A stretch of 64,000 bases of DNA from Mycolicibacter longobardus (GCF_002102265.1 NZ_LQPG01000028.1:1-64000), one strand, 5' to 3'. Numbered from the stretch's first letter, positions 17,637 to 26,023 are shown. The notes: generated from the sequence alone by a model not told the origin. Program-made: numbers and translations.

Positions 17637-18485
17637 GTGTTGAGCATCGCCGAGACGAGCTCGCAACTGACACCGACACCGCTGGCCGGCGGCTTCTGCT
17701 TCGGGGAGGGCCCACGCTGGTTCGAGGGCCTGCTGTGGTTCTCCGACATGCTCGGCGAGGCGATCCACACCGTTGACCTGCGCGGTTCGATGACCACCGT
17801 GCCGCTGCCCGGGCACACCCCGAGCGGGCTGGGTTTCCGGCCGGACGGAACGCTGCTGATCGCGTCCGCCACCGACCGCCTGCTGCTCTGCTACGACGGC
17901 GACACCGTGAGCACGCTGGTCGACCTGCGCGAATACGTGCCGGCCGATCTCGGCGACATGGTGGTCGACGCGGCCGGCCGCTGCTACCTCGGCTCACAGG
18001 CCTACTCCGGCGGGGTGATCGTGCGGGTGGACCCCGACGGCAGCGTGCACACCGTCGCCGAAGACCTCGACTTTCCCAACGGCATGGTGATCACCCCCGA
18101 CGGTGCCACCCTGATCGTGGCCGAATCCATGGGCCGCCGGCTCACCGAGTACCCGATCGGCGCCGACGGCGGGCTGGGCGAGCGCCAGGTTTTCGCCGAC
18201 GCGCTGGATGGACCCCCGGACGGCATCACCCTGGACGCCGCGGGCGGCGTCTGGACGTCGATGACGCTGGCCGGCCAGTTCGAACGCATCACCGCGGGCG
18301 GCACCGTCACCCACCGCATCGCCATGGGCGATCGGGCTGCGATCGCGTGCACGTTGGGCGGGCCGAAACGGCGCACGCTGTTCCTGCTGTCCAGTCCGGA
18401 CGCCTACCCCAAGCGCCTGATCGGAACCCGCGAGTCCCGCCTGGACACGGTCACCGTGGAGATTCCCGGCGCCGGGCTGCCCTGA
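17637..18485 (+). CDS. SMP-30/gluconolactonase-family protein
   Basis: Six-bladed beta-propeller lactonase family, 282 residues. GTG start at 17637 with AGGAGGG about five bases upstream. Family features are FGEGPRWFEGLLWFSDM (metal-binding Glu in GEGPRW), PSGLGFRPDGTLLIASATDR, DFPNGMVITPDGATLIVAES (Asn ligand) and DGPPDGITLDAAGGVW (Asp ligand). Such enzymes hydrolyse lactones with a divalent metal. In this cluster it could open a lactone formed after P450 or Baeyer-Villiger-type oxidation, though no Baeyer-Villiger enzyme is seen here. It is followed after eight bases by a thioesterase-like gene on the same strand. Confidence 0.88.
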   Translation: MLSIAETSSQLTPTPLAGGFCFGEGPRWFEGLLWFSDMLGEAIHTVDLRGSMTTVPLPGHTPSGLGFRPDGTLLIASATDRLLLCYDGDTVSTLVDLREYVPADLGDMVVDAAGRCYLGSQAYSGGVIVRVDPDGSVHTVAEDLDFPNGMVITPDGATLIVAESMGRRLTEYPIGADGGLGERQVFADALDGPPDGITLDAAGGVWTSMTLAGQFERITAGGTVTHRIAMGDRAAIACTLGGPKRRTLFLLSSPDAYPKRLIGTRESRLDTVTVEIPGAGLP

Positions 18486-18493
18486 GGAATTCG

Positions 18494-19300
18494 ATGACCG
18501 ACTCCTATTACGAACTGCTGGACGCCGCCGATCCGCACGGGGAGAAGTTCGCGGCCACCGATCTGGTGCGCGGCACCTGGTCTGCCCAGATTCAGCACGC
18601 CGCACCGGTTTCGGCGCTGCTGGTGCGGGCGCTGGAGCGCCTCGAACCCCGCGACGACACCCGGCTCAGCCGGGTCACGATCGACCTGCTGGGGCCGGTC
18701 CCCGCCGAGGGTGCGCTGTGGGTGCGCGCACAGGTCGACCGGGGCGGCAGGCAGATCGAGCTGGTCAGCGCCGAGATGCTGGCTCCCGGACCCGACCAGC
18801 GTCCGCGACCGGTCGCCCGCGCGACCGGCTGGCGACTGCAGACGTTGGACACCGACGACGTCGTGCACGTCTCGGCCCCGCCGCTGCGCCCGGTCAGCGA
18901 GGCACGCAGCAACAACATGCAGCAGAACTGGGACCGCAATTACGTGCACAGCCTGGACTGGCGGTGGCTGACCAAACCGCTCGCCCCCGGCGCGGGCGAG
19001 TCCTGGATCTCACCGATCGTGGACCTGGTCAAGGGCGAGGCGATGACTCCGTTGCAGCGCCTGTTCGCGGTGGCCGACGACGCCAACGGCGTCGGCACCA
19101 AGCTCGACATCAGAAAGTGGACGTTCCTCAACACCGATCTGGTGGTGCATGTGCACCGGATCCCCGAGGGTGAGTGGATCGGGATCCGTGCGGAGACCAA
19201 CTACGGCCCCGACGGCATCGGCGCGACCATCGGCACCCTCTTCGATCGGCGGGGAGCGGTGGCGGGCATCCAGCAGTCGGTGCTGGTGCGCCGCCGCTAG
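18494..19300 (+). CDS. Thioesterase-family protein (double hotdog, 4HBT_3-like)
   Basis: A 268-residue protein starting at ATG 18494 (MTDSYYELLDAADPHGEKF) after TGAGGA. Two hotdog-like halves are suggested by QIQHAAPVSALLVRALERLEP with VTIDLLGPVP in the first, and by MTPLQRLFAVADDANGVGTKLDIRKWTFLNTDLVVHVHR in the second, where the D/N and T positions resemble the TesB-like active site. It resembles mycobacterial thioesterase family proteins of unknown acyl specificity. It forms a two-gene operon with the SMP-30 gene and overlaps the convergent SDR-like gene by four bases. Confidence 0.8.
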   Translation: MTDSYYELLDAADPHGEKFAATDLVRGTWSAQIQHAAPVSALLVRALERLEPRDDTRLSRVTIDLLGPVPAEGALWVRAQVDRGGRQIELVSAEMLAPGPDQRPRPVARATGWRLQTLDTDDVVHVSAPPLRPVSEARSNNMQQNWDRNYVHSLDWRWLTKPLAPGAGESWISPIVDLVKGEAMTPLQRLFAVADDANGVGTKLDIRKWTFLNTDLVVHVHRIPEGEWIGIRAETNYGPDGIGATIGTLFDRRGAVAGIQQSVLVRRR

Positions 19301-19911
19301 CGGGCCGGTACCGCCGACGGGAGCAGCTCGACCAGGCGCAGCCGCGACCCGACCATCCCGGCGACCAGACGCCCGGCGTCCCCGGTGGACGCGACGGCTC
19401 CCGAATGCGTCGCCCGCACGGCCGACGCCCGTACGGCGGTGCCGACGAATTCCGCGTCCAACCCCGCGAGCCAGGCGTCGAAGTTGCGCTGAACTCCAGC
19501 ACACCGCACCCCGGCCAACTCCGGGCCGACCAACACCACGTCACCGCTGCCGCGCGCGATCATGGCCGGAATCACCCGGGTGACAAGGGTTTGCGCTCCC
19601 ACCCGCTCGACATCGGTGATGAGCACATCCGGTGTGCCGATGAGGTACTGCGCGGCGCCCAGAAAACGGTTGATCGACCGTGGGTCGGCCAGATCCAGGT
19701 GGGCGGCGAACGCGCTGTCTCCGCGGTCACGAAGCCGCGCCGCGAATCGCTCGGACTCGTCAAGTCGCCGGCTGCCGATCAGTACCAGGTGCCCGTGGGC
19801 AGCCAACCGCGCCGCGGCGGCCCGGCCGATCCCGGACGCTTCGATGGTGATCATGACGGCACGAGGCGGCTGGGTACGTGCCTCACACGTGACTTGCGGC
19901 GCTTCGATCAC
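19297..19911 (-). CDS. Degenerate SDR-family protein lacking catalytic residues
   Basis: About 204 residues from a GTG at 19911 (VIEAPQVTCEARTQPPRAV). The Rossmann start is recognisable but eroded: MITIEASGIGRAAAARLAAHGHLVLIGSRRL keeps SGIGRA but lacks the TG(x)3GxG glycines. LDLADPRS, GTPDVLITDVERVGAQTLVTRVIPAMIARGSGDVVLVG follows the SDR pattern. Where NNAG, Ser and YxxxK should be, the sequence reads ITDV, VGPELAGV and NFDAWLAGLDAEF. It is therefore probably not a classical reductase; it may be a structural or binding protein, or decaying. It is divergent from the TetR gene across element C. Confidence 0.7.
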   Translation of the reverse strand: MIEAPQVTCEARTQPPRAVMITIEASGIGRAAAARLAAHGHLVLIGSRRLDESERFAARLRDRGDSAFAAHLDLADPRSINRFLGAAQYLIGTPDVLITDVERVGAQTLVTRVIPAMIARGSGDVVLVGPELAGVRCAGVQRNFDAWLAGLDAEFVGTAVRASAVRATHSGAVASTGDAGRLVAGMVGSRLRLVELLPSAVPAR

Positions 19912-19981
19912 AATAATTGCCCTACGGCCCGATCCGGTGGGCCCGCGACGGTGAGGAACCATGTCCAGGCACCGAACCAGC

Positions 19982-20009
19982 GTGACACTCTCGCTATTTT
20001 TTGTAAAGT
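19982..20009. promoter_or_regulatory. Shared cluster element, copy C, at the TetR promoter
   Basis: GTGACA (19982-19987), then TGTAAAG (20002-20008), with TGACA and TGTAAAG 14 bases apart. Read as promoter it is GTGACA-N16-TAAAGT (20004-20009), with the -10 ending seven bases before the TetR ATG, so the transcript would be leaderless. Its location at the regulator's own promoter suggests autoregulation if the element is the TetR operator. Confidence 0.6.
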
Positions 20010-20016
20010 CTCCGCT

Positions 20017-20553
20017 ATGACCCGCAGCACGGTGGACGCCCCCGACAGCTCGACCCGGCAGCGGATCCTCGCGGCCACCGCCGAGGTGCTCGGGCGCAAT
20101 GGCATGACCAAGCTCAGCCTGTCCGAGGTGGCCTCCCAGGCCGGCGTTTCCCGCCCCACCCTGTATCGGTGGTTCCCGTCGAAGGAAGAGCTGATCTCGG
20201 CGTTCTCCCGCTACGAGCGGCATATCTTCGACAGCGGGATCGCCCGGGCCACCGAAGGACTCAAGGGCACCGAGAAGCTGGACGCCGCACTGCGTTTCAT
20301 CGTCGACTATCAGCACTCGTCGACGGGGGTGCGGATGATCGACATCGAACCCAAGCACGTGCTCGCCGACTTCTCCCGGATCATCGAGCCGATGCGCGAG
20401 CGGCTGCAGCGGATGATCTCCGGACCGGACGCCGCGGTGAAGGCCGCGGCCGCCATTCGGATAGCCATCTCGCACTACATCATTCGCAGTGACGACTCCG
20501 AGCAGTTCCTCGCCCAGCTGCGCCAGGCGGTGGGGATCCGGCACCGCGACTGA
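20017..20553 (+). CDS. TetR/AcrR-family regulator of the P450/aldolase cluster
   Basis: A 178-residue TetR-type repressor. The N-terminal helix-turn-helix reads RQRILAATAEVLGRNGMTKLSLSEVASQAGVSRPTLYRWFPSKEEL, a textbook TetR signature. The C-terminal ligand domain is helical and unassigned. The ATG at 20017 lies seven bases after a TAAAGT box, so translation is probably leaderless. It closes the 10.9-20.6 kb block and is divergent from the SDR-like gene. The element at its promoter also occurs in the other two divergent gaps of the block, so it is the best candidate local regulator. The ligand is unknown. Confidence 0.9.
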   Translation: MTRSTVDAPDSSTRQRILAATAEVLGRNGMTKLSLSEVASQAGVSRPTLYRWFPSKEELISAFSRYERHIFDSGIARATEGLKGTEKLDAALRFIVDYQHSSTGVRMIDIEPKHVLADFSRIIEPMRERLQRMISGPDAAVKAAAAIRIAISHYIIRSDDSEQFLAQLRQAVGIRHRD

Positions 20554-20567
20554 GCACCGCGGCAAGG

Positions 20568-21479
20568 TCAGGACAGGCTGAGTGCCAGCGTGAGGGCTTC
20601 CAGCAGGCCCGTCTGCGCCCCGAACGGCCCTACCCCCACCCCGTCCAGGCTCAGATCACCCAGGATGGAGGCACCGAGTGCGTCGAGGCCGACGGAGTTC
20701 AGGATCGAGCCGCCGATCCCGGCCAGCGTGAGACCCCCGACTGTTGCCCCGGTGCTGAACAGTCCGCCGAAGGCGATGCTGAGGCTCTCCACCTCGGTGC
20801 CCGCCGGGAACGGAAGGATGTCCAGGTCCACGATGGCCGGTATCAGCGCGGTCAGGTCCAGGGTGGCGCCGTTGAGGAATCCGCCGACGACATTGGCGGG
20901 AACGTTGATCAGACCCTCCCACACCGCATCGAAGTCCGCGGCTTCCAGGGCGGCGACGATCTCGCCGATGCTGTTGCTCAGCGCGACCAGCGGAGCGATG
21001 ACCGGGCCCACCGCGCCCATGAGCACACCGCTCAGCGGTGACGTCCATGAGTTGACCAGCGCCTGGATCGCTTCGTCGGGGGCCGGGTAGGCGGGGTCGA
21101 ACTGTCCGGTCGCTGCGACGTAGAGCAGGTTGTGGTCCAGGTCGAGGGTCGTCGTGGCGATGAGGTTCAGCAAGTTCGCCTGGTCTCCGCCGAGGAAGGT
21201 GACGGCGTCGAACAACACTTGCAGATCGATGTTCCCGCTGGTGGCGAGCTCCTGCCAGAACGCCGTGCCCATGCTCTGCAATTCCGTGAAGACCGTGTCG
21301 GCGTTGCCGAACGCCGTTGTCAGAACGTTCTCCCAGGTCTCGAAGAAGCCGGCGGTGAGGGCCACCGGACGTGCCACGCCGACATCGGCCGGTGCGGCCA
21401 CCGGCGTCACGGCGATCATTCCGGGGCCCACCAACGCGACAACACTCGCGGCGACGTAGGGGCGAAGGGTTTGCAGCAT
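20568..21479 (-). CDS. Exported Ala/Gly-rich porin-like protein (GjpA-like)
   Basis: About 303 residues from the ATG at 21479, preceded by GGAGG-type sequence. The N-terminus MLQTLRPYVAASVVALVGPGMIAVTPVAAP is a signal-peptide-like hydrophobic stretch ending in small residues. The mature part is acidic and rich in Ala, Gly, Leu and Val, with repeated short hydrophobic segments (NVLTTAFGNADTVFTEL, LVNSWTSPLSGVLMGAVGPV, NVVGGFLNGATLDLTALIP). This resembles mycobacterial proteins annotated as outer membrane porin GjpA, from memory. Function as a porin is not demonstrated by sequence. An AT-rich palindrome lies 70-90 bases upstream. Confidence 0.6.
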   Translation of the reverse strand: MLQTLRPYVAASVVALVGPGMIAVTPVAAPADVGVARPVALTAGFFETWENVLTTAFGNADTVFTELQSMGTAFWQELATSGNIDLQVLFDAVTFLGGDQANLLNLIATTTLDLDHNLLYVAATGQFDPAYPAPDEAIQALVNSWTSPLSGVLMGAVGPVIAPLVALSNSIGEIVAALEAADFDAVWEGLINVPANVVGGFLNGATLDLTALIPAIVDLDILPFPAGTEVESLSIAFGGLFSTGATVGGLTLAGIGGSILNSVGLDALGASILGDLSLDGVGVGPFGAQTGLLEALTLALSLS

Positions 21480-21548
21480 GGGAGCCTCCCCCGCTGTCAC
21501 GGCCAAACTGGCGATCAGCCAGACCATCGATTCTAGCTGGGCCGCAAA

Positions 21549-21568
21549 TGATAATCCAGGAATTATCA
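21549..21568. promoter_or_regulatory. AT-rich inverted repeat upstream of the porin-like gene
   Basis: TGATAAT (21549-21555), six bases, ATTATCA (21562-21568): perfect 7-base arms in otherwise GC-rich DNA, between the porin-like gene and the FAD-oxidase stop. Arm sequence recalls Fur/Zur-type boxes, but those have a one-base centre, so the regulator is unassigned. Confidence 0.5.
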
Positions 21569-21609
21569 CAGGGAATTTTCATTAGCTTCGGCGGCCGACT
21601 GTTGCCCAC

Positions 21610-22962
21610 CTAGTCGAAGAGCACGGCGGCATTGAGGTACCCGGTCGGATCGAACGCCGCCTTGACGATTCGCATCGCGGCGATGTCGGCCGGCCCGCGC
21701 GACATCGACAGGTAGGCCCGCTTGCGGCTGCCCACACCGTGTTCGGAGCTGACGTTGCCGCCGCACTGCGCGATGAGGTCCATCATGGCCTGATACAGCG
21801 CCGGTTCGGCCGTTGCCGAGCAGCCCAGCACGTTGAGATGCAGGTTGCCCTCGCCGATATGGCCGAACAGCACCGGAAGCGCATCCGGTGCGTGGCGCTG
21901 CACCGCCGCGCCGGCCGCCGCGGCGAATCCGGGGACGGCGGCCAGCGGCAGCGAGACATCGAACTTCAGCGGCGGTCCGAACGCGCCCAGCACGTCGGCC
22001 ACCGCCTCGCGCACCCGCCAGAGCCGCTGCCGGGTGGCCGGGTCCACGCCCACCGCCGGCTCGTCGCAGGACGACACCTGCGCCAGCAGCTCGGCGAGGC
22101 GATCGGTCTGGTCGGTGTCGCCGGCGAGTTCCACCAGCAGCAGCCAGTCGCCGCGTACCGGGGCGCCGATTCCGAGCCGGTCCGCGGTGAGCGCGGTGAC
22201 GCGGGCGTCGATCAACTCGAGCGTGGCTATGCCGTCCAGGTCGCGAAAGACCCGGGCGGCCTCGACCAGAGCGTCGAGCTCGGCGAAGCCGCAGACCGCG
22301 GTGACCCGGTACGCCGGAACGGGATGCAGCCTCAGATCCAGGCCGGTGATGACACCCAGGGTTCCTTCGGCCCCGACGAACAGCGCCGGCAGGTTGTAGC
22401 CGGTGTTGTCGGCGCGCACCGCGCTGTGCCGGTGCAGCAGTGAGCCGTCCGGCAGTGCCACCTGCAGGCCGAGCACCTGCTCGCCCATGTTGCCGTACTG
22501 CACGGTGTACAGCCCGCCGGCGTTGGTCGAGGCCATCCCCCCGACGGTGGCGGTGTCCCGAGCGGTCAGGTCGACGCCGAAGACCAGCCCGGCCGCCGCT
22601 GCGGCCTGCTGCACCGCGGCCAGCGTGGCTCCCGAGCCCGCGCTCACCCGGCGCTCTTTCGCGTCGACCGGCCCGACGGTGTTCAGCCGCTCGGTGGACA
22701 GCAGCACGTCGTCGTGTTGCGGGACGGTGCCGGCCACCAGTGAGGTGCGGCCGCCCTGGACGGTGACGTGCGCGCCGCCGTCGCGGCAGAGCCGCAGCGC
22801 CGCGGCGACTTCCTCGGGGGATCCGGGGCGCACCAGCGCGCGGGCCCGGCCCCGGTAGCGGCCGGTGTAGTCGACGCTGCGCCCGGCCAGCACGTCGGGA
22901 TCGTCGGTGACATAGGCGGGCCCCACCACGTCGGCCAGGCTCTGCAGCAGGCTCGCTGTCAC
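21610..22962 (-). CDS. FAD-binding oxidoreductase (GlcD/D-2-hydroxyacid dehydrogenase type)
   Basis: PCMH/VAO-type flavoprotein, 450 residues, from a GTG at 22962. FAD-binding elements are VTVQGGRTSLVAGTVP, RVSAGSGATLAAVQQ, ARDTATVGGMASTNAGG and FVGAEGTLGVITGLDLRLHP. The C-terminal FAD-oxidase domain has KFDVSLPL, LFGHIGEGNLHLNVLG (metal/substrate His residues) and NVSSEHGVGSRKRAYL, diagnostic of the D-lactate/D-2-hydroxyglutarate/glycolate oxidase GlcD group. It likely oxidises a D-2-hydroxyacid. It is divergent from the alpha/beta hydrolase gene with a 38-base gap. Confidence 0.9.
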   Translation of the reverse strand: MTASLLQSLADVVGPAYVTDDPDVLAGRSVDYTGRYRGRARALVRPGSPEEVAAALRLCRDGGAHVTVQGGRTSLVAGTVPQHDDVLLSTERLNTVGPVDAKERRVSAGSGATLAAVQQAAAAAGLVFGVDLTARDTATVGGMASTNAGGLYTVQYGNMGEQVLGLQVALPDGSLLHRHSAVRADNTGYNLPALFVGAEGTLGVITGLDLRLHPVPAYRVTAVCGFAELDALVEAARVFRDLDGIATLELIDARVTALTADRLGIGAPVRGDWLLLVELAGDTDQTDRLAELLAQVSSCDEPAVGVDPATRQRLWRVREAVADVLGAFGPPLKFDVSLPLAAVPGFAAAAGAAVQRHAPDALPVLFGHIGEGNLHLNVLGCSATAEPALYQAMMDLIAQCGGNVSSEHGVGSRKRAYLSMSRGPADIAAMRIVKAAFDPTGYLNAAVLFD

Positions 22963-23000
22963 CGCCCCGGTTTACCACACGCCGCGCTACCTTTCTTCGC

Positions 23001-23900
23001 ATGACTACCCGCGAAGACGTCTCCTTCCGATCCGGCGCGGACCGCATCAGCGCCTGGCTGTACCGCCCCGACGACGCCGGCCCGAACGGTGCCCCGCTGC
23101 TGGTCATGGCGCACGGTCTGGGCGCGGTGCGGACCATGCGGCTGGACGCCTACGCCGAGCGGTTCGCCGCTGCCGGCTACGCCTGCCTGGTGTTCGACTA
23201 CCGCAACTTCGGCGACAGCGAAGGCGCCCCCCGCCAGCTGCTCGACGTGGGCATGCAGCTGGCGGACTGGGCCGCCGCGGTCGATTTCGCGCACACCCTG
23301 CCCGGTGTCGACCCGACCCGGATCGGCCTGTGGGGCACGTCGTTCGGCGGCGGACACGTGATCGCCACCGCCGCCCGGCTGCCGGTGGCGGCGGTGGTGG
23401 CGCAATGCCCGTTCACCGACGGGATCGCCTCGGCGCGCACCATTCCACCGCTGACCACCGCACGGATCAGTCTGCTCGCGATGCGGGATCTGGCCGCGGC
23501 CCGGCTCGGCAACCCGCCGGTGACAGTGGCCACCGCAGGGCGCCCGGGGGAGGTCGCGTTGATGAGCACGCCGGACGCCTACCCGGGCTATCTGAAACTG
23601 GTCCCGGAGGGCCAGACCATCCGCAACGAGGTCGCGGCGCGGATCGGGATGCGGATCCTCACCTACCGTCCGGGCCGGCAGGCGGCCAAGGTCTCCTGTC
23701 CGATCCTGTTCTGCGTCTGCGAGACCGACTCGGTCGCGCCGGCCGGGCCGACGCTGCGGTATGCCGCGCAGGCGCCCCACGGCACGGTGAAGACGTACCC
23801 GGAGGGACATTTCGACATCTACGTCGGCGACGCCTTCGAGCGGGTGGTCGCCGACCAGCTGGAGTTCCTGGACCGCAACCTAAAGACGGCGGGGGCCTGA
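23001..23900 (+). CDS. Alpha/beta hydrolase
   Basis: A 299-residue alpha/beta hydrolase of the dienelactone-hydrolase/peptidase-like group. The oxyanion region is LVMAHGLGAVRTMRLDAY. The nucleophile elbow is LWGTSFGGGH (Ser), the acid probably lies in CVCETDSVAP (Asp), and the catalytic His in YPEGHFDIY. The start is an ATG at 23001. The 3' end overlaps the convergent FAH-family gene by 21 bases. Substrate is unknown. Confidence 0.85.
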   Translation: MTTREDVSFRSGADRISAWLYRPDDAGPNGAPLLVMAHGLGAVRTMRLDAYAERFAAAGYACLVFDYRNFGDSEGAPRQLLDVGMQLADWAAAVDFAHTLPGVDPTRIGLWGTSFGGGHVIATAARLPVAAVVAQCPFTDGIASARTIPPLTTARISLLAMRDLAAARLGNPPVTVATAGRPGEVALMSTPDAYPGYLKLVPEGQTIRNEVAARIGMRILTYRPGRQAAKVSCPILFCVCETDSVAPAGPTLRYAAQAPHGTVKTYPEGHFDIYVGDAFERVVADQLEFLDRNLKTAGA

Positions 23901-24839
23901 GCCCACGGGCGTGCGCTGAGCGCCCAGGTCGATGGAGCCGTCGTCGGTGGCGACGGTGGCCTCGACGACATCGCCCTCGTGGAGGTATTTGGGGTTCTTG
24001 GCCTGCTTGCCGAAGAAGATCCGCCACTTGATGGTCGGTGGCAGCATCGAGCCGATGATCTCGACGGGCTTCGGGGGCGCGGACAGGGCGGTGCCCACCG
24101 GTGTTCCGGTCAGGATGAGGTCGCCGGGCGCGAGGTCTTGGAAGCGGCTCAGGGAACGCAACGCCTCAAGGGGCGGGTAGATCATGTCACCGCCGACCTT
24201 GGCGTTCTGTCGCAGCTCGCCGTTGACCCACAGCCGCAGGCGCAGCTCGTCGAATCGGGCGAACTCCTCGTCGGTCAGCAGGACCAGGGCGGGCCCGGTC
24301 GGCGTGAAGCTCGGGTAGGACTTGCCTTCGTAGTACTGCGTCTGCGGGAGCTGGATGTCGCGTGCGGAAACATCGTTGGTGACGACGAGCCCGGCGACAA
24401 ACGAAGTCCAGTTGTCGTCGGTGACCTCGGTTCCGACCGGGATGGGCCGGCCGACGACCAGCCCGATCTCGACCTCGTAGTCCAGCAGCCTGACGTGGGC
24501 TGGTCGCGCGATGGGGTCGTGGGGTCCGCTGATGGATGCCGAGGACTTCCGGAAGAAGGTCAGGGGAATCGACGAGGGATCCATGTTCGCGTCGGTGACA
24601 TGGGAGGCGTAGTTCGTCATCTGCGCCACGACCCGACACGGCTTGGTGACCGGGGAGAGGAGGTCAAGGCTCTCGACGGAAACCGCCTCGGCAGATGCGC
24701 CGGACGCGGCCGCCTCCTCGATCGCCTGGGCGTCGGCGAGGAGGTCGGCAGTGGTGGCGGCATCGGTGGTGATGCGCGCGGCGCCTTTGGGGGTCACGAC
24801 CCACCACGCGTCGTGAGTGCGGAGGACGGACGTGCTCAT
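23880..24839 (-). CDS. Fumarylacetoacetate hydrolase (FAH) family protein
   Basis: A 319-residue FAH-fold protein. Members hydrolyse or decarboxylate beta-diketones and 2-oxo-dienoates in aromatic degradation. Metal/active-site signatures are AQMTNYASHV, DYEVEIGLVVGRPI (Glu-x-Glu ligands), VVTNDVSARD (Asp ligand) and GDLILTGTPVG. It is the last gene of the minus-strand meta-cleavage operon (39 bases after the VOC gene) and is likely to act on a ring-fission product, perhaps as hydratase, isomerase or decarboxylase. It overlaps the convergent hydrolase gene by 21 bases. Confidence 0.87.
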   Translation of the reverse strand: MSTSVLRTHDAWWVVTPKGAARITTDAATTADLLADAQAIEEAAASGASAEAVSVESLDLLSPVTKPCRVVAQMTNYASHVTDANMDPSSIPLTFFRKSSASISGPHDPIARPAHVRLLDYEVEIGLVVGRPIPVGTEVTDDNWTSFVAGLVVTNDVSARDIQLPQTQYYEGKSYPSFTPTGPALVLLTDEEFARFDELRLRLWVNGELRQNAKVGGDMIYPPLEALRSLSRFQDLAPGDLILTGTPVGTALSAPPKPVEIIGSMLPPTIKWRIFFGKQAKNPKYLHEGDVVEATVATDDGSIDLGAQRTPVGSGPRRL

Positions 24840-24878
24840 CAGTTCCTTTTCCTTCTGGGGTTCGTGGATGGTGGTCGG

Positions 24879-26012
24879 TCAGGAACGCGCGACGGCCAGC
24901 AGGCCGCGCAAGCGGGTCAGGTCGAACTCGTTGTCCTTGCCGAGTGCAGTCGCGATCGATGCGAGCTCACGGAACGCATCCATGCGGCGCGGCGAGACGC
25001 CCATGAAGTCGAGCGACGCCGGCGGTCCCCACTGGGCCAGACCGGACGCCGTCATCGCTGACCATCCGGTCTGGACGGTGTTGTCGAACACGTCGCCGTC
25101 GGTGAAGTGCTCGACCAGGAAACCGTCCGGATCGCGCCAGTAGTCGAAAATCTGGCTGCCTTCGATGTGGCGTCCGATCCCCCACGACCGGAAGTAGCCC
25201 TGGCCGAGGAGATGCTCGCCGCCTGCGGCCAAGGCGTCGAAGTCGCTCACCTGGTATGCCGAGTGGACGTAGCGGTTGCGTGGTCCCAAGGTCATGGCGA
25301 GGGTGTGGTGATCGGCGGGAGTACTGCCGCGGTCGCAGCGCAGGAAACTCATGACGGGGCCGCGATCCCGTTGGCCGGCGTAGAACTTGAAGTCACTCAC
25401 GATCAACCCCAGGTGCCGCAGATACCAGTCGAGTGTTTGCAGGTAGGTCGTCGTCTGCACCACGACGTGCCCGAGGCGCTGCACGCGGGCGGGTTCGCGT
25501 GATGCACGCTGCGTTTCGTTGGTGCGCGGAGTTTGGGATCCCGTGTTGTGCCTCAGCGGTGCCTGCGCGGGCAACGCCGGCAGCAGGTGGGTGTCTGCCA
25601 CGACCTTGACCCGCACCCCATCGGGATCGGTCAGTTCGACGCCCATGCCCCCAAGATGCTCCGGGAGCGCCTGCGCGCGGGTTCCGGTTGCGTCGGCCAG
25701 ACGCAGGAGGTCTGCTGTCTCTGCCGCATGAAAGGCGGCGCCGAGGTAGCGCGAGCGCGGACCTCTTCGAATGAGGACTGCCGGGGCACCGGCATCGGTA
25801 CCGCGGAGGATCAGTTCGTCGGCCGTCCGACTGACGGTGGCGAAGCCGAACGCGCGGGCGAAGACTTCGGCTCGCGCAAGGTCCGGTTTGTCGAACTCGA
25901 GCCAGGCCAGGTCCCGCACTTTGACGACGGGATTGACTGCGCGGCCGGGGTGTTCCCCACCACGAGGGCCTGAGTCAGTGTGTAGGTCGTTGTGCGTGCC
26001 GTGCTCGGCCAT
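24879..26012 (-). CDS. VOC-family / extradiol dioxygenase-like protein
   Basis: Two-domain vicinal oxygen chelate protein, about 377 residues from the ATG at 26012 (GTG at 26021 is an alternative). The N-terminal domain reads RDLAWLEFDKPDLARAEVFARAFGF; the C-terminal domain has RLGHVVVQTTTYLQTLDWYLRHLGL, HTLAMTLGPRNRYVHSAYQV and DGFLVEHFTDGD. These supply the His, His and Glu iron ligands expected of type I extradiol dioxygenases. A long polar linker (about residues 145-175) separates the halves. It follows the amidohydrolase remnant and precedes the FAH gene. It is the second dioxygenase-like protein of the cluster; whether it cleaves a ring is uncertain. Confidence 0.8.
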   Translation of the reverse strand: MAEHGTHNDLHTDSGPRGGEHPGRAVNPVVKVRDLAWLEFDKPDLARAEVFARAFGFATVSRTADELILRGTDAGAPAVLIRRGPRSRYLGAAFHAAETADLLRLADATGTRAQALPEHLGGMGVELTDPDGVRVKVVADTHLLPALPAQAPLRHNTGSQTPRTNETQRASREPARVQRLGHVVVQTTTYLQTLDWYLRHLGLIVSDFKFYAGQRDRGPVMSFLRCDRGSTPADHHTLAMTLGPRNRYVHSAYQVSDFDALAAGGEHLLGQGYFRSWGIGRHIEGSQIFDYWRDPDGFLVEHFTDGDVFDNTVQTGWSAMTASGLAQWGPPASLDFMGVSPRRMDAFRELASIATALGKDNEFDLTRLRGLLAVARS

Positions 26013-26023
26013 TGCCTCCACCC

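Noticed and set aside
21549..21568. Fur or Zur box upstream of the porin-like gene
   Set aside because: Arms resemble such boxes but the spacer is six bases, not one, so it does not fit the known consensus; kept only as an unassigned dyad.
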